A stretch of DNA of 64,000 nucleotides from Mycobacterium paragordonae (GCF_003614435.1 NZ_CP025546.1:1488001-1552000), one strand, 5' to 3'; positions 17,233-27,208 are shown, counted from the stretch's first letter. Notes: generated by a model from the sequence alone, not told the origin. A program made the numbers and translations.

Positions 17233-17652
17233 TCAGGCGCCTTCGCGCAGCCGCCTTTTGATTCGCGCCAGCATCGCCGACATACCGCGCAGCCGAAGTG
17301 GGCTGATCAGAGCGGCCAGACCCAGTTCTGTGTAGAAATCCTCCGGCACCGCCAGGATCGCGTCGGCCGGTTGCTCGTCCAGGCCGGCCGCCAGGATGGC
17401 GGCGAATCCGCGGGTGGTGGGTGCTTCGGCGGGAGCGCTGAAGTGCAACCGCACCCGCTGCGGATCGCTGGCGTCGACGTGAAGAAACAGCGGCGACTGG
17501 CACTCGGGCACCGGTTCCATCGCCGCCTCCGCCAGATCGGGCGGAAGCTCCGGAAGGTCGTTGGCGAACTCCAGCAGCAGCTGCAGCTTGTCCTGGCCCT
17601 GAACGTCGGCGAAGTCGGACACCACTTCTGCCAGGGGTGCCGGCATGCTCAT
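17233..17652 (-). CDS. SufE-family protein
   Basis: A 139-residue SufE-like protein, expected to take persulfide sulfur from a cysteine desulfurase for Fe-S or other sulfur transfer. The acceptor cysteine is Cys51 in [10 protein letters not shown], followed by the SufE core ending [12 protein letters not shown] choose ATG 17652, 4 bases after the sseA stop; an upstream in-frame start at 17685 would overlap sseA. Its pairing with the rhodanese gene sseA makes a sulfur-transfer role plausible. Matches the Rv3284 position. Confidence 0.9.
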   Translation of the reverse strand: MSMPAPLAEVVSDFADVQGQDKLQLLLEFANDLPELPPDLAEAAMEPVPECQSPLFLHVDASDPQRVRLHFSAPAEAPTTRGFAAILAAGLDEQPADAILAVPEDFYTELGLAALISPLRLRGMSAMLARIKRRLREGA

Positions 17653-17656
17653 CGGC

Positions 17657-18550
17657 TCACCGCCCCGGTACGTCACCTGGCTCAACGCCGGCGACGATCG
17701 GCACCCGCACGGTGTTGCCCCACTCGGTCCACGAACCGTCGTAGTTGCGCACGTCCGGCTTGCCCAGCAGATGGGTCAGCACGAACCAGGTGTGGCTGGA
17801 TCGCTCGCCGATGCGGCAGTAGACGATGGTCTTGTCGTCGGGGTCGAGGTACCCGTACAGCTCGTCCAGTTCTTCGCGGCTGCGGAAGCGCCCGTTGTCG
17901 TCGGCCGCCTTGCCCCACGGGATGGAACGCGCGGTGGGAATGTGGCCGGCGCGCAACGCCCCCTCTTCGGGGTAGTCGGGCATGTGGGTGCGCTTGCCGG
18001 TGTATTCGTCGGGGGAGCGCACGTCGATCAGCGGCTGGCTGCCCAGGGCCTGCAGTACGTCGTCTTTGTAGGCACGGATCGGTGCGTCGTTGCGTTGCAC
18101 GACGGGGTAGCCGGACGAGGTCCGGCGCGGCACGTCCAGCGTGGTGTCGCGCCGCTCGGACAGCCACAGGTCGCGTCCGCCGTTGAGCAGCCGCACATCG
18201 GGGTGCCCGAACAGGGTGAACACCCACAGTGCGTAAGCCGCCCACCAGTTGCTCTTGTCCCCGTAGATCACCACGGTGTCGTCGCGGGCGATGCCTTTGC
18301 TGTCCATCAGCGCGGCGAACTGTTCGCCGTTGATGTAGTCGCGTACGCGCGGGTCATTGAGATCGGTGTGCCAGTCGATCTTGACGGCGCCGGGAATGTG
18401 GCCGACGTCGTAGAGCAGCACGTCCTCGTCGGACTCGACGATCGCCAGACCGGGGGAGCCGAGGTGAGCGGACAGCCAATCGGCGGTGACGAGCCGTTCT
18501 GGATGGGCGTAGGCCTGCAGGGTGGGGCTGGGATCCGGGGGAAGCGGCAC
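17657..18550 (-). CDS. sseA: Thiosulfate sulfurtransferase (rhodanese) SseA
   Basis: A 297-residue protein with two tandem rhodanese domains. The first (about residues 20-140) is catalytically inactive in form. The second (about 165-290) carries the active-site loop CRIGERS with Cys245. Rhodanese domains carry a persulfide and move sulfur between thiosulfate, thiols and acceptors. It sits 14 bases after the PPOX gene and 4 bases before sufE, so it is likely in one transcript with both. Confidence 0.93.
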   Translation of the reverse strand: MPLPPDPSPTLQAYAHPERLVTADWLSAHLGSPGLAIVESDEDVLLYDVGHIPGAVKIDWHTDLNDPRVRDYINGEQFAALMDSKGIARDDTVVIYGDKSNWWAAYALWVFTLFGHPDVRLLNGGRDLWLSERRDTTLDVPRRTSSGYPVVQRNDAPIRAYKDDVLQALGSQPLIDVRSPDEYTGKRTHMPDYPEEGALRAGHIPTARSIPWGKAADDNGRFRSREELDELYGYLDPDDKTIVYCRIGERSSHTWFVLTHLLGKPDVRNYDGSWTEWGNTVRVPIVAGVEPGDVPGR

Positions 18551-18564
18551 GTCCTAAAGCCTAC

Positions 18565-19065
18565 TCAGTGCTTGCGCACCACCCGTTCGGCCTGGCCGGG
18601 CTTCCAGATGGTGACGTCCAAGTGGCCGTCGCTGAGGTGGACCGCCGACGCCCCGGTGAGGTCGACGCCGATGAGGTCGAACTCCTGGCCGCGCAGGTCG
18701 AGGCCGATGTCGTCGAACAACGCGTCGGCGAAGCGCTGGTGCAGCGCGCTGGAGGGGGCGACATACGGCGCGACATAGGCCCGTCCCCACAGTTTCGCGT
18801 CGCCGTCGGTGACCTCGGTGTCGACGGTCGCGGTGTGCAGGCACAACCGCGGATCACGTTGCAGATCCCGGTATTTGGTGGTGTCTGGCATGCCGGTGAT
18901 CCACAACGTGTCCTCGAATATCCGCGGCTCCATCGGGCTGATCCGCGGGAAGCCGTCGGCGCGCAGTGTGGCCAGCATGCACAGATTGCGCGTGGCGCGA
19001 TGACGACGGATGAAGGTGGCGGCGATTTGTGGGGCCTGTTCGGCGAACTCGGTCCAGGTGGCCAT
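18565..19065 (-). CDS. Pyridoxamine 5'-phosphate oxidase-like (split-barrel) protein
   Basis: A 166-residue split beta-barrel flavin/F420-binding type protein. The core strand pattern CMLATLRADGFPRISPMEPR is the usual cofactor-facing start of PPOX-fold proteins. RDPRLCLHTA and WGRAYVA follow. The ATG at 19065 is preferred over one at 19107, which would overlap maf. The cofactor (FMN or F420) and substrate cannot be told from sequence. It lies between maf and sseA, which I recall as adjacent in M. tuberculosis. Confidence 0.85.
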   Translation of the reverse strand: MATWTEFAEQAPQIAATFIRRHRATRNLCMLATLRADGFPRISPMEPRIFEDTLWITGMPDTTKYRDLQRDPRLCLHTATVDTEVTDGDAKLWGRAYVAPYVAPSSALHQRFADALFDDIGLDLRGQEFDLIGVDLTGASAVHLSDGHLDVTIWKPGQAERVVRKH

Positions 19066-19076
19066 GGTTGACCAGG

Positions 19077-19727
19077 TTAGGACGAGGGTCTGACATTCCC
19101 CGCCCACACATCGGCGACCGATAACTCGCAGCGTGCCAGCAGCGAGCGCAGCAGCGGCAGGCTCACACCGATCACGGTCGACGGGTCACCGCCGACGCCG
19201 TCGATGAACCAACCGCCCAGGCCGTCCAGTGTGAATGCCCCGGCGACCCGCAACGGCTCGCCGCTGGCCAGGTAGGCCTCCAGGTCGGAATCCGTGGGAA
19301 TCCCGAAATGCACTGTGGTGATTGATGTTTCGGCCTCCGTGCGGACGACGGTGTGGTCCCGGAGCTGGATCAGGCAGTGCCCGGTGTGCAACCGCCCGGT
19401 ACGCCCGGCCATCGACCGCCACTGCCGGCGCGCGTCGTCGGTGGAGGCCGGCTTGCCGCACAGCTGACCGTCCAGATAGAGCATCGAATCACAGCCCAGG
19501 ACAACGCAATCCGCGGTCACGTCCCGCGAGTCGAGCGTGGCCGCCACATGTTCGGCCTTGGCGCGGGCCAGCGCGCAGACCACCTCGTCGGCAGGGGCGC
19601 CGGGTCCCAGCGCCTCGATCAGCGCGTCCTCGTCGATGCCGGAGACCCGCACCAGCGGATCGGCGCCGGCCTGACGCAGCACTTTGAGCCGGCCGGCAGA
19701 GGCCGACCCGAGCACCAGCCGCGTCAT
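19077..19727 (-). CDS. maf: Maf-family nucleoside triphosphate pyrophosphatase
   Basis: A 216-residue Maf protein, which hydrolyses dTTP/UTP or modified nucleotides to monophosphates. The N-terminal [14 protein letters not shown] is the Maf signature. [15 protein letters not shown] carries the catalytic Asp, and [13 protein letters not shown] closes the active site. Its ATG overlaps the accE5 stop (ATGA), so it is coupled to the carboxylase operon. Matches Rv3282. Confidence 0.93.
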   Translation of the reverse strand: MTRLVLGSASAGRLKVLRQAGADPLVRVSGIDEDALIEALGPGAPADEVVCALARAKAEHVAATLDSRDVTADCVVLGCDSMLYLDGQLCGKPASTDDARRQWRSMAGRTGRLHTGHCLIQLRDHTVVRTEAETSITTVHFGIPTDSDLEAYLASGEPLRVAGAFTLDGLGGWFIDGVGGDPSTVIGVSLPLLRSLLARCELSVADVWAGNVRPSS

Positions 19728-20107
19728 TGGCGCATGTGTGTCATTTCCTGCAGGGTGATGCGCTGCCAGCTGTAGACGGGGTAGCGCAACTTGTCGACCG
19801 GCAGGCCCCAGCGAGACGGCTCGGGCGGGGCCGGCTCCGGCGCGTGGCCGATGGTGCCCAGGACGGCGACCAGCGCGGCCAGCTCCTGGTCGGTGGGGTG
19901 CCCGCGCAGCACCTGGAGGTGCGGTTCGTGGGGCTGCGGCGCCTCGGTGCTTTCGGTGCCTTCGGCCTCTTCGGTCACGTCAGTGCTCACAGGGCCCTGA
20001 TCGTTCATCTCGCTCCCGTCGCTCGCTGCGCTCGCTCCGCTCGCTCGACTCACAGGGCCCTGATCGTTCATCTCGCTCCCGTCGCTCGCTCCGCTCGCTC
20101 GACTCAC
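19724..20107 (-). CDS. accE5: Acyl-CoA carboxylase epsilon subunit AccE5
   Basis: A 127-residue small subunit that promotes AccA3-AccD5 holoenzyme assembly. The conserved C-terminal domain is clear: [18 protein letters not shown], then [11 protein letters not shown] and [15 protein letters not shown] set the start at GTG 20107, whose codon overlaps the accD5 stop (GTGA). The N-terminus is then two in-frame copies of an imperfect repeat, VSRASG...[11 protein letters not shown] (18 and 21 residues). M. tuberculosis AccE5 also has a repetitive N-terminus. A downstream start cannot be excluded. Confidence 0.88.
   Translation of the reverse strand: MSRASGASDGSEMNDQGPVSRASGASAASDGSEMNDQGPVSTDVTEEAEGTESTEAPQPHEPHLQVLRGHPTDQELAALVAVLGTIGHAPEPAPPEPSRWGLPVDKLRYPVYSWQRITLQEMTHMRQ
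19991..20107 (-). repeat. Tandem 54/63-bp repeat at the accD5-accE5 junction
   Basis: Copy A covers 20054-20107 and copy B 19991-20053. They are identical except for a 9-base insertion in copy B. Both lengths are multiples of three, so the accE5 frame is kept. Each copy begins GTGAGTCGAGCG, and copy A's GTG overlaps the accD5 stop. A repeat spanning an operon junction with gene-overlapping ends resembles mycobacterial interspersed repetitive units, though I cannot confirm membership. Confidence 0.8.
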
Positions 20108-21744
20108 AGCGGAATGTTCCCATGCTTCTTCGGCGGCAGCACCGCGATCTTCCGTTCCAGCAGCCGCAGCGCCGTCCCGATGTAACCGCGGGTGTGCGAC
20201 GGCGGGATGACCGCGTCGACGTAGCCGCGCTCGGCGGCGATGTACGGGTTGACCAGCGTGTCCTCGTACTCCTGCTGCAACTGCAGCCGCAGCGCGTCGA
20301 CGTCCTCGCCGTTCTTCGCCGCTTCGGCCAGCTTCTGCCGGTAGACGAATCCGACGGCACCCGAGGCGCCCATCACGGCGATCTGCGCCGTCGGCCACGC
20401 CAGGTTCACGTCGCAACCCATGTCCTTGGAACCCATGACGCAGTAGGCGCCGCCGTAGGCCTTGCGGGTGATCACGGTGATCTTCGGGACGGTCGCCTCG
20501 CCGTACGCGTACAGCAGCTTGGCGCCGCGGCGGATGATTCCGTTGTATTCCTGGCCGGTGCCCGGCAGGAAGCCCGGCACGTCCACCAGCATCACGATCG
20601 GGATGTTGAAGCAGTCGCAGGTTCGCACGAACCGGGCGGCCTTCTCCGAGGCGTTGATGTCCAGGCAGCCGGCGAACTGGGTGGGCTGGTTGGCGACCAG
20701 CCCGACCGGCCGGCCGTCGACGCGGCCGAACCCGACCACGATGTTCTGGGCGTATCCCGCCTGGATCTCCAGGAACTCGTCGTCGTCGAGGATGCGGGTG
20801 ATGACCTCGTGGATGTCGTAGGGCTGGTTGGGCGAGTCCGGGATCAGGGTGTCGAGCTCGATGTCCTCGTCGGTGAGGTTGTCCTCGATCGCCCCGACCG
20901 GCACCGGGATGGATTCGCGGGGGGCGTCGGTGGCGTTGTTGGGCGGCAGGTAGCTCAGCAGGTCTCGGACCCAGTCGAAGGCATCCTGCTCGCCGGACGC
21001 GACGTAGTGCAGCGTGCCCGACTTGGCCATGTGCGTGTGGGCGCCGCCGAGTTCCTCCATGGTGACGTCCTCACCGGTGACGGTCTTGATGACGTCTGGC
21101 CCGGTGATGAACATCTGGCTGGTCTGGTCGACCATGATCACGAAGTCGGTCAGCGCGGGGGAGTAGACGTGCCCGCCGGCCGCGGCGCCCATGATCAGCG
21201 AGATCTGCGGGATGACGCCGGAGGCCAGGATGTTGTTGCGGAAGATCCGGCTGTACAGACCCAGGGAGACGACGCCCTCCTGGATGCGGGCGCCGGCGCC
21301 GTCGTTGATGCCGATCAGGGGCCGGCCCGTCTTGATGGCCAGCTCCTGCACCTTGACGATCTTCTCGCCGTAGACCTCGCCGAGGCTGCCGCCGAATACG
21401 GTGGCGTCCTGGCTGAAGATGCACACGTCGCGCCCGTCGATGGTGCCGTAGCCGGTGACGACGCCGTCGCCCACGGGACGGTTCTTCTCCAGGCCGAAGT
21501 TGGTGCTGCGGTGCTTGGCCAGCGCGTCCAGTTCGACGAACGAGTCCTCGTCGAGCAGCGCGGTGATGCGCTCGCGCGCCGTCAGCTTGCCCTTGGCGTG
21601 CACCTTGTCGACGGCGGCCTCACCGACCGGGTGCAGCGACTCTTCTCGGCGCTTGTGCAGCTCGGCGAGCTTGCCCGCGGTGGTGTGGATGTCGATGGTG
21701 TGCTCGGCAGCGGGTTCGGCCGTGTGGTCGGCAACGCTTGTCAT
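20104..21744 (-). CDS. accD5: Acyl-CoA carboxylase beta subunit AccD5
   Basis: A 546-residue carboxyltransferase that moves the carboxyl group from biotin on AccA3 to propionyl-CoA or acetyl-CoA, giving methylmalonyl-CoA for branched lipids. Two crotonase-fold halves are visible. The N-terminal half has the oxyanion loop around [14 protein letters not shown], and the C-terminal half has [13 protein letters not shown] and [13 protein letters not shown]. The C-terminus KKHGNIPL is typical. It is the first gene of the minus-strand block running to sufE, divergent from the KstD-like gene. Confidence 0.97.
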   Translation of the reverse strand: MTSVADHTAEPAAEHTIDIHTTAGKLAELHKRREESLHPVGEAAVDKVHAKGKLTARERITALLDEDSFVELDALAKHRSTNFGLEKNRPVGDGVVTGYGTIDGRDVCIFSQDATVFGGSLGEVYGEKIVKVQELAIKTGRPLIGINDGAGARIQEGVVSLGLYSRIFRNNILASGVIPQISLIMGAAAGGHVYSPALTDFVIMVDQTSQMFITGPDVIKTVTGEDVTMEELGGAHTHMAKSGTLHYVASGEQDAFDWVRDLLSYLPPNNATDAPRESIPVPVGAIEDNLTDEDIELDTLIPDSPNQPYDIHEVITRILDDDEFLEIQAGYAQNIVVGFGRVDGRPVGLVANQPTQFAGCLDINASEKAARFVRTCDCFNIPIVMLVDVPGFLPGTGQEYNGIIRRGAKLLYAYGEATVPKITVITRKAYGGAYCVMGSKDMGCDVNLAWPTAQIAVMGASGAVGFVYRQKLAEAAKNGEDVDALRLQLQQEYEDTLVNPYIAAERGYVDAVIPPSHTRGYIGTALRLLERKIAVLPPKKHGNIPL

Positions 21745-21808
21745 GGGAGTCGATGTTATCGGCAGCCCCCTGCCCCGTCCTTAAGCAGCCCTTAAGTAGT
21801 CTCCGGGG

Positions 21809-23374
21809 ATGGGCGCCCACAACGCGGTGGACTGGTCGGAGGAACACGACGTCCTGGTCGCCGGGTCCGGCGGAGGGGGCGTCACCGGCGCCTATACCGC
21901 CGCCCGCGAGGGTCTGGACGTGCTGCTCATCGAGGCGACCGACAAGTTCGGCGGCACCACCGCGTACTCCGGGGGCGGCGGCGTCTGGTTCCCCTGCAAC
22001 CCGGTGCTGCTGCGCACCGGCACAGACGACACGATCGAGGACGCGCTCACCTACTACCACGCCGTGGTCGGGGACCGGACTCCCCGCGACCTGCAGGAGA
22101 CCTTCGTCCGCGGCGGTGCGCCGCTGATCGAATACCTCGAGCAGGATCCCGACCTCAAGTTCGTGCCGCTGCCGTGGCCCGACTACTACGGCAAGGCGCC
22201 GAAGGCCCGCCTGGACGGCCAGCGCCACATCGCGGCGAAGCCCCTGAAGGTGGCCGCCGCGCCGGAACTGCGCGACGCGATCCGCGGGCCGCTGGACACC
22301 GACAGGCTCGGCGCACCGACCCCGCCCGACTATTACGTCGGCGGTCGGGCCCTGATCGCGCGGTTCCTCAAAGCCATCGGCCAGTACCCCAACGCCGCGT
22401 CGCGCCGCAACACGACGCTGGTCGAGCTGGTTGTCGCTGACGGCGCCGTCCAGGGCGCCATCGTCGAGAGCGAGGGCAAGCGCACGGCGATCCGCGCCCG
22501 ACGCGGGGTGCTGCTGGCCGCCGGGGGCTTCGAGAACAACGACGAGCTGCGCCACCGCTACGGTGTGCCGGGCGTCGCCCGCGACACCATGGGCGGCCCG
22601 GGCAGTCTGGGCCGGGCCTTGCAGGCGGGCGTCGCGGCCGGTGCCGACACCGATCTGCTGGACCAGGCCTGGTGGTCGCCGGGCATGAGCCATCCCGACG
22701 GCCGCTCGGCCTTTGCGCTGTGGTTCACCGGCGGCATCTTCGTCAACCAGGACGGCAACCGGTTCGTCAACGAGTCCAGGGCCTACGACCGGGCCGGCCG
22801 CGAGATCATCGCCCAGTTGCGCGACGGCTCCCTGACCCTGCCGTACTGGATGATCTACGACGACAGCGAAGGCGAGCGACCGCCGGTCAAGGCCGCCAAC
22901 GTCTCCATCGTCGAGACGCAGAAGTACGTCGACGCCGGGCTGTGGCACACCGCCGACACCCTCGAAGAGCTGGCCGCCAAAATCGGCGTGCCGGGCGACC
23001 GGCTGGCCGCGACCGTCGCCCGGTTCAACGAATTCGCCGCCGCCGGCGCCGACGAAGATTTCGGCCGCGGCGACGAGGCCTTCGACCGGGCGTTCTCCGG
23101 CGGCGCGTCTCCGCTGGTGCCGATCGACACGCCGCCGTTTCACGCCGCGGCGTTCGGCATCTCGGATCTGGGCACCAAGGGCGGTTTGCGCACCGATACC
23201 GCCGCGCGCGTGCTCGACACCGCGGGCCGGCCGATTGCGGGGCTGTACGCGGCCGGCAACACCATGGCCGCGCCCAGCGGGACGGCCTATCCGGGCGGTG
23301 GCAACCCGATCGGCACCAGCATGTTGTTCAGTTACCTGGCTGTGCGGGACATGCTGGATAGGCTGACCCGATGA
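21809..23374 (+). CDS. FAD-dependent 3-ketosteroid Delta1-dehydrogenase-like oxidoreductase
   Basis: A 521-residue flavoprotein of the KstD/fumarate-reductase family. The Rossmann motif is VAGSGGGGVTGAYTA, followed by FGGTTAYSGGGGVWFP. The C-terminal flavin motif is GLYAAGNTMA with YPGGGNPIGTSM. KstD enzymes introduce the Delta1 double bond in 3-ketosteroids, but the substrate here is uncertain and other alpha,beta-desaturases look alike. It lies between accD5 and birA and overlaps birA by ATGA, so the two are probably co-translated. I do not recall a gene at this site in M. tuberculosis. Confidence 0.88.
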   Translation: MGAHNAVDWSEEHDVLVAGSGGGGVTGAYTAAREGLDVLLIEATDKFGGTTAYSGGGGVWFPCNPVLLRTGTDDTIEDALTYYHAVVGDRTPRDLQETFVRGGAPLIEYLEQDPDLKFVPLPWPDYYGKAPKARLDGQRHIAAKPLKVAAAPELRDAIRGPLDTDRLGAPTPPDYYVGGRALIARFLKAIGQYPNAASRRNTTLVELVVADGAVQGAIVESEGKRTAIRARRGVLLAAGGFENNDELRHRYGVPGVARDTMGGPGSLGRALQAGVAAGADTDLLDQAWWSPGMSHPDGRSAFALWFTGGIFVNQDGNRFVNESRAYDRAGREIIAQLRDGSLTLPYWMIYDDSEGERPPVKAANVSIVETQKYVDAGLWHTADTLEELAAKIGVPGDRLAATVARFNEFAAAGADEDFGRGDEAFDRAFSGGASPLVPIDTPPFHAAAFGISDLGTKGGLRTDTAARVLDTAGRPIAGLYAAGNTMAAPSGTAYPGGGNPIGTSMLFSYLAVRDMLDRLTR

Positions 23375-24177
23375 GTGATCAGCTCACCCCGCTCGACGAG
23401 GCCGCACTGCGGGCCCAGGTGATCGGCGGCCAGTCCTACTGGCAGCGCCTGGACGTCGTCGCGCAGACCGGTTCGACGAACGCCGATCTGCTGGCGCGCG
23501 CCGGGTCCGGGACCGACATCGACGGGCAGGTGCTGATCGCCGAGCACCAGACCGCCGGACGCGGGCGCCACGACCGCCAATGGGCATCCCCCGGCGAGCA
23601 GATCACCATGTCGGTCGGCGTGCGGGTGGACGACGTCCCCACCGCCGGCTGGGGCTGGTTGTCGCTGGCCACCGGGCTGGCGGTAGCCGACGCGGTGGCC
23701 ACCGCCACCACCGTCGAAGCGGGTCTCAAGTGGCCCAATGACGTGCTGGCCGGACACGGCAAACTGGCCGGCGTCCTGGCCGAGGTCACCCGGCCGTATG
23801 CGGTGATCGGGATCGGCCTGAACGTCACCGCGGCCCCACCCGGGGTGGCCGGGGCGACGTCGCTGCGCGACGAGGGCGTCGCGCACCCCGACCGGGACGT
23901 GCTCGTCTGTCGCATCCTGCGCGAACTGGGCGAGCGGATCACCGGCTGGCGGGCCGCCGACGGCGCCGACCCACAGTTGGCCAGCGACTACCGCGCACGC
24001 AGCCTGACACTGGGCTCGCGGGTGCGCGCTGAACTGCCCGGTGGCCGGCAGATCGTCGGGATCGCTCGCGACGTCGACGACCAGGGCCGGCTGTGCCTGG
24101 AAACCTGGGACAGCGATGCCGCCAAGTCCGGCGAGACCGTCGTGGTTTCCGCCGGCGACGTGGTGCACCTGCGGTAA
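23371..24177 (+). CDS. birA: Biotin-[acetyl-CoA carboxylase] ligase BirA
   Basis: A 268-residue class I biotin protein ligase without an N-terminal DNA-binding domain. It attaches biotin to the carrier lysine of proteins such as AccA3. QTGSTNADL and AGRGRHDRQWASP form the biotinyl-AMP loop. The catalytic Lys lies in GLKWPNDVL. The small C-terminal beta domain ends GDVVHLR. It starts inside the stop of the KstD-like gene, and its substrate gene accA3 is in the same block. Confidence 0.95.
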   Translation: MSDQLTPLDEAALRAQVIGGQSYWQRLDVVAQTGSTNADLLARAGSGTDIDGQVLIAEHQTAGRGRHDRQWASPGEQITMSVGVRVDDVPTAGWGWLSLATGLAVADAVATATTVEAGLKWPNDVLAGHGKLAGVLAEVTRPYAVIGIGLNVTAAPPGVAGATSLRDEGVAHPDRDVLVCRILRELGERITGWRAADGADPQLASDYRARSLTLGSRVRAELPGGRQIVGIARDVDDQGRLCLETWDSDAAKSGETVVVSAGDVVHLR

Positions 24178-24188
24178 TCTCGCGCGAC

Positions 24189-24707
24189 ATGGGCTACCCC
24201 GACAACGCGCTGGCCGCCGGCGAGCAGGTCGTGATTCACCGTCACCCACACTGGAAGCGGCTGATTCTGCCGGTGCTGACGTTGTTGCTGGTGACGGGCC
24301 TGGCGGCGCTCGGGTCGGGCTTCGTCAACTCGACTCAGTGGGCGCAGCTGACCAAGAACATCCTGCAGGGCGTCATCTGGGGCATCTGGCTCATCATCAT
24401 CGGCTGGCTGACGGTGTGGCCGTTGTTGACCTGGCTGACCACGCACTTCGTCGTCACCAACCGGCGGGTGATGTACCGCCACGGTGTGCTGACCCGCAGT
24501 GGTATCGACATCCCGCTGGCGCGGATCAACAGCGTGGAATTCCGGGACAAGATCTTCGAGCGGATGTTCCGCACCGGAACGCTGATCATCGAGTCGGCGT
24601 CTCAGGACCCGTTGGAGTTCTACAACATTCCGCGGCTACGCGAGGTGCACGCGCTGCTGTATCACGAGGTCTTCGACACCCTGGGCTCGGAGGAGTCGCC
24701 CAGCTGA
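24189..24707 (+). CDS. Membrane protein with bacterial PH (bPH2/DUF304) domain
   Basis: A 172-residue protein with two membrane helices (about residues 21-41 and 60-84). A bPH2 domain follows, starting FVVTNRRVMYRHGVLTRSG and continuing IPLARINSVEF. It begins 11 bases after birA, matching Rv3278c in position and length. Function is unknown. Its last 46 bases overlap the 3' end of the convergent GtrA-family gene, a rather long antisense overlap. Confidence 0.9.
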   Translation: MGYPDNALAAGEQVVIHRHPHWKRLILPVLTLLLVTGLAALGSGFVNSTQWAQLTKNILQGVIWGIWLIIIGWLTVWPLLTWLTTHFVVTNRRVMYRHGVLTRSGIDIPLARINSVEFRDKIFERMFRTGTLIIESASQDPLEFYNIPRLREVHALLYHEVFDTLGSEESPS

Positions 24708-25339
24708 GCCGACCCGAGCCGGCCGGTGCCCTTGCCCCGGCGGTTGCGCCAGGACTTCAGCAGCGTGACGTTCCCGCCTTCCAGTTCGTCCTCGAAGACT
24801 TCGGCGATGCCACCGGCCGTCAACGCCGACTCCAGCGCCTTGTCCGGGTTGCGTGCGAACTGGTCGGGGAAGACCCAGCGCCGGAACGCCCAGAAGCGGA
24901 ACGCCATCTGCAGCAGGTTCCCGATGATGTAGGCCGACAGGAAGTCGGCAAGGTTCTCCATCGTCAGGGTCACGTTGGGCACCCGCAGTTGCAGCACGTA
25001 GCTGGAGAACCACAGCGGGGCCATGCTCAACAGCACACCCACGCCGCTGAACGCGAAGAACAGCAGCGCTTCGTGATGGCGCTCACGACCGCCGCGGTCC
25101 CGGAAGCTCCACTCGCGGTTCAGCACGTAGGAGGCGATGACCGCGACAATCCCGGCGATAACCTTCGCGGTGACCGGCTTCGGTTCCAGAATTGTCAGCT
25201 TCAGCGTGTAGAAAATCGCTGAGTCAATGATGAATGTGGTGCCGCCGACGATGGCAAATTTGATCAGCTCGTGGTGGCGCATCGCAAAGGGTTGAACCAC
25301 CCCGGGGAGGCGCGCAATTGTGGCATCGGCAAAGGACAC
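24662..25339 (-). CDS. GtrA-family membrane protein
   Basis: A 225-residue protein with four predicted membrane helices of the GtrA/DPMS type. Members flip or organise polyprenyl-linked sugars for cell-surface glycosylation. FAIVGGTTFIIDSAIFY is the first helix, and YVLNREWSFRD and FRFWAFRRWVF are typical juxtamembrane motifs. I favour GTG 25339, since the shorter N-terminus resembles Rv3277. The frame extends to 25513 over the purK start region. The C-terminal tail is basic and cytoplasmic. Confidence 0.88.
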   Translation of the reverse strand: MSFADATIARLPGVVQPFAMRHHELIKFAIVGGTTFIIDSAIFYTLKLTILEPKPVTAKVIAGIVAVIASYVLNREWSFRDRGGRERHHEALLFFAFSGVGVLLSMAPLWFSSYVLQLRVPNVTLTMENLADFLSAYIIGNLLQMAFRFWAFRRWVFPDQFARNPDKALESALTAGGIAEVFEDELEGGNVTLLKSWRNRRGKGTGRLGSAQLGDSSEPRVSKTS

Positions 25340-25438
25340 AGCACGCCAGTCTACGGACGATCTCGAATTCGACGCAAAATGGTACATAACAATTTGGTAC
25401 GAGAGCCGGAAAACACGCCGGTCAGCCACCGTGACAAC

Positions 25439-26671
25439 ATGATGGCCGTGCCGAGACCCCGTACCCCGCTGGTGGCCATGGTCGGCGGTGGCCAACTGGC
25501 CCGGATGACCCATCAGGCCGCCATCGCGCTCGGGCAGAGCCTACGCGTGCTGGCTAACACCGCCGACGAGCCCGCCGCCCAGGTCGCCCCCGACGTGGTG
25601 CTCGGCTCGCACACCGACCTGGAGGACCTGCGCCGGGTCGCCGCCGGTGCCACGGCGCTGACCTTCGACCACGAGCATGTGCCCACCGAACTGCTGGTCA
25701 AGCTGGTCGCCGAGGGTGTCAACGTGCTGCCGCCGCCGGAGGCGCTGGTGCACGCGCAGGACAAGCTGGTCATGCGGCGGCGCCTGGAGGCTCTGAGTGC
25801 GCCGGTGCCGCGCTATGTCGGCATCGAGGACCCGGACGCTCTCGGCGAGCTGGACAGGTTCGCAGCAGACGTCGGCGGCCCGCTGGTGGTCAAGGCGGCG
25901 CGCGGCGGCTACGACGGCCGCGGCGTGCAGATGCCGCGTGATCTTGCCCACGCCCGCGACATTGCGGGCGAATACCTGGCCGGTGGGGTGTCGGTGCTGG
26001 TCGAGGAGCGGGTGTCGCTGCGTCGTGAACTCTCCGCGCTGGTCGCCCGCTCGCCGTTCGGTCAGGGTGCGGCGTGGCCCGTGGTGGAGACGGTGCAACG
26101 CGACGGCATCTGCGTGCAGGTGATCGCGCCGGCGCCGGATCTGGCCCCGGCCGTGGCGTCCGACGCCCAGCGGCTCGCGCTGCGGCTGGCCGCGGAGCTG
26201 GGCGTGGTCGGTGTGCTGGCCGTCGAACTGTTCGAGACAACGGGGAGCGCTGCTGGGCCCCTCCTAGTCAATGAGCTCGCGATGCGGCCGCACAATTCCG
26301 GGCACTGGACCATGGACGGTTCCCGCACCAGCCAGTTCGAGCAGCACCTGCGGGCGGTGCTGGACTACCCGCTGGGCGACACCGACGCCACCGTGCCGGT
26401 GACGGTGATGGCCAACGTGCTGGGCGCGGCGCAGACCCCGGAGATGGGCATCGACGAACGGCTGCACCACCTGTTCGCCCGGATGCCCGACGCGCGCGTT
26501 CACCTCTACGGCAAGACCGAGCGCCCCGGTCGCAAGGTCGGGCACATCAACTTCCTCGGCACGGATGCGGCTGGGCCGCAAGACCTCGCCGAGCTGCGCG
26601 AACGTGCAGAGTTGGCGGCACATTGGCTGTCGCACGGGCAATGGACGGATGGATGGGATCCACATGACTAA
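25439..26671 (+). CDS. purK: N5-carboxyaminoimidazole ribonucleotide synthase PurK
   Basis: A 410-residue ATP-grasp enzyme converting AIR, bicarbonate and ATP to N5-CAIR in purine synthesis. [11 protein letters not shown] opens the N-terminal nucleotide fold. [15 protein letters not shown] is the ATP-grasp glycine loop, and [15 protein letters not shown] is the signature near the active site. Two adjacent ATGs (25439 and 25442) could start it. It overlaps purE by 8 bases, and the enzymes act consecutively. Confidence 0.96.
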   Translation: MMAVPRPRTPLVAMVGGGQLARMTHQAAIALGQSLRVLANTADEPAAQVAPDVVLGSHTDLEDLRRVAAGATALTFDHEHVPTELLVKLVAEGVNVLPPPEALVHAQDKLVMRRRLEALSAPVPRYVGIEDPDALGELDRFAADVGGPLVVKAARGGYDGRGVQMPRDLAHARDIAGEYLAGGVSVLVEERVSLRRELSALVARSPFGQGAAWPVVETVQRDGICVQVIAPAPDLAPAVASDAQRLALRLAAELGVVGVLAVELFETTGSAAGPLLVNELAMRPHNSGHWTMDGSRTSQFEQHLRAVLDYPLGDTDATVPVTVMANVLGAAQTPEMGIDERLHHLFARMPDARVHLYGKTERPGRKVGHINFLGTDAAGPQDLAELRERAELAAHWLSHGQWTDGWDPHD

Positions 26672-27188
26672 CCCCCGGACTAACCCCCGTGTCGGCGTGA
26701 TCATGGGCAGCGACAGCGACTGGACGGTGATGCAGGACGCCGCGGTGGCGCTGACCGAGTTCGACGTGTCACACGAGGTTCGGGTGGTGTCGGCGCACCG
26801 CACCCCCGGTGTGATGTTCGACTACGCCCGTCAGGCGGCCGACCGCGGCATCGAGGTGATCATCGCCGGGGCGGGCGGCGCCGCGCACCTGCCGGGCATG
26901 GTGGCCTCCGCCACGCCGTTGCCGGTCATCGGCGTGCCGGTACCCTTGGCCAGGCTCGACGGCCTGGATTCCCTGCTGTCGATCGTGCAGATGCCGGCCG
27001 GTGTTCCGGTGGCGACGGTGTCCATCGGCGGCGCCCGCAATGCCGGTCTGCTGGCGGTGCGGATGCTGGGATCCGCCGATCCGGAACTACGGACGCGCAT
27101 CGTCGCGTTTCAGGATCAGCTGGCCGAGACCGTGCGAGCCAAGGATGCGGAACTGCAGAGACTTGCGGGTAAGTTAGCCCGCGAATAG
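26664..27188 (+). CDS. purE: N5-carboxyaminoimidazole ribonucleotide mutase PurE
   Basis: A 174-residue class I PurE, which rearranges N5-CAIR to CAIR. The signature [11 protein letters not shown] is at the start, VVSAHRTP supplies the catalytic His, and [13 protein letters not shown] closes the site. ATG 26664 lies inside the last codons of purK (8-base overlap). It is followed by fadE25 after 20 bases. Confidence 0.96.
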   Translation: MTNPRTNPRVGVIMGSDSDWTVMQDAAVALTEFDVSHEVRVVSAHRTPGVMFDYARQAADRGIEVIIAGAGGAAHLPGMVASATPLPVIGVPVPLARLDGLDSLLSIVQMPAGVPVATVSIGGARNAGLLAVRMLGSADPELRTRIVAFQDQLAETVRAKDAELQRLAGKLARE

Positions 27189-27208
27189 GAAAGAGGAGGC
27201 TGGCGAAG

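Noticed and set aside
19980..20360. Alternative frame across the accD5-accE5 repeat (Ser/Arg/Glu-rich)
   Set aside because: Low-complexity product of the repeat and out of frame with the conserved AccE5 domain; mentioned only in the repeat finding.
20122..21795. 557-codon plus-strand frame opposite accD5
   Set aside because: Antisense shadow; AccD5 is unmistakable on the other strand.
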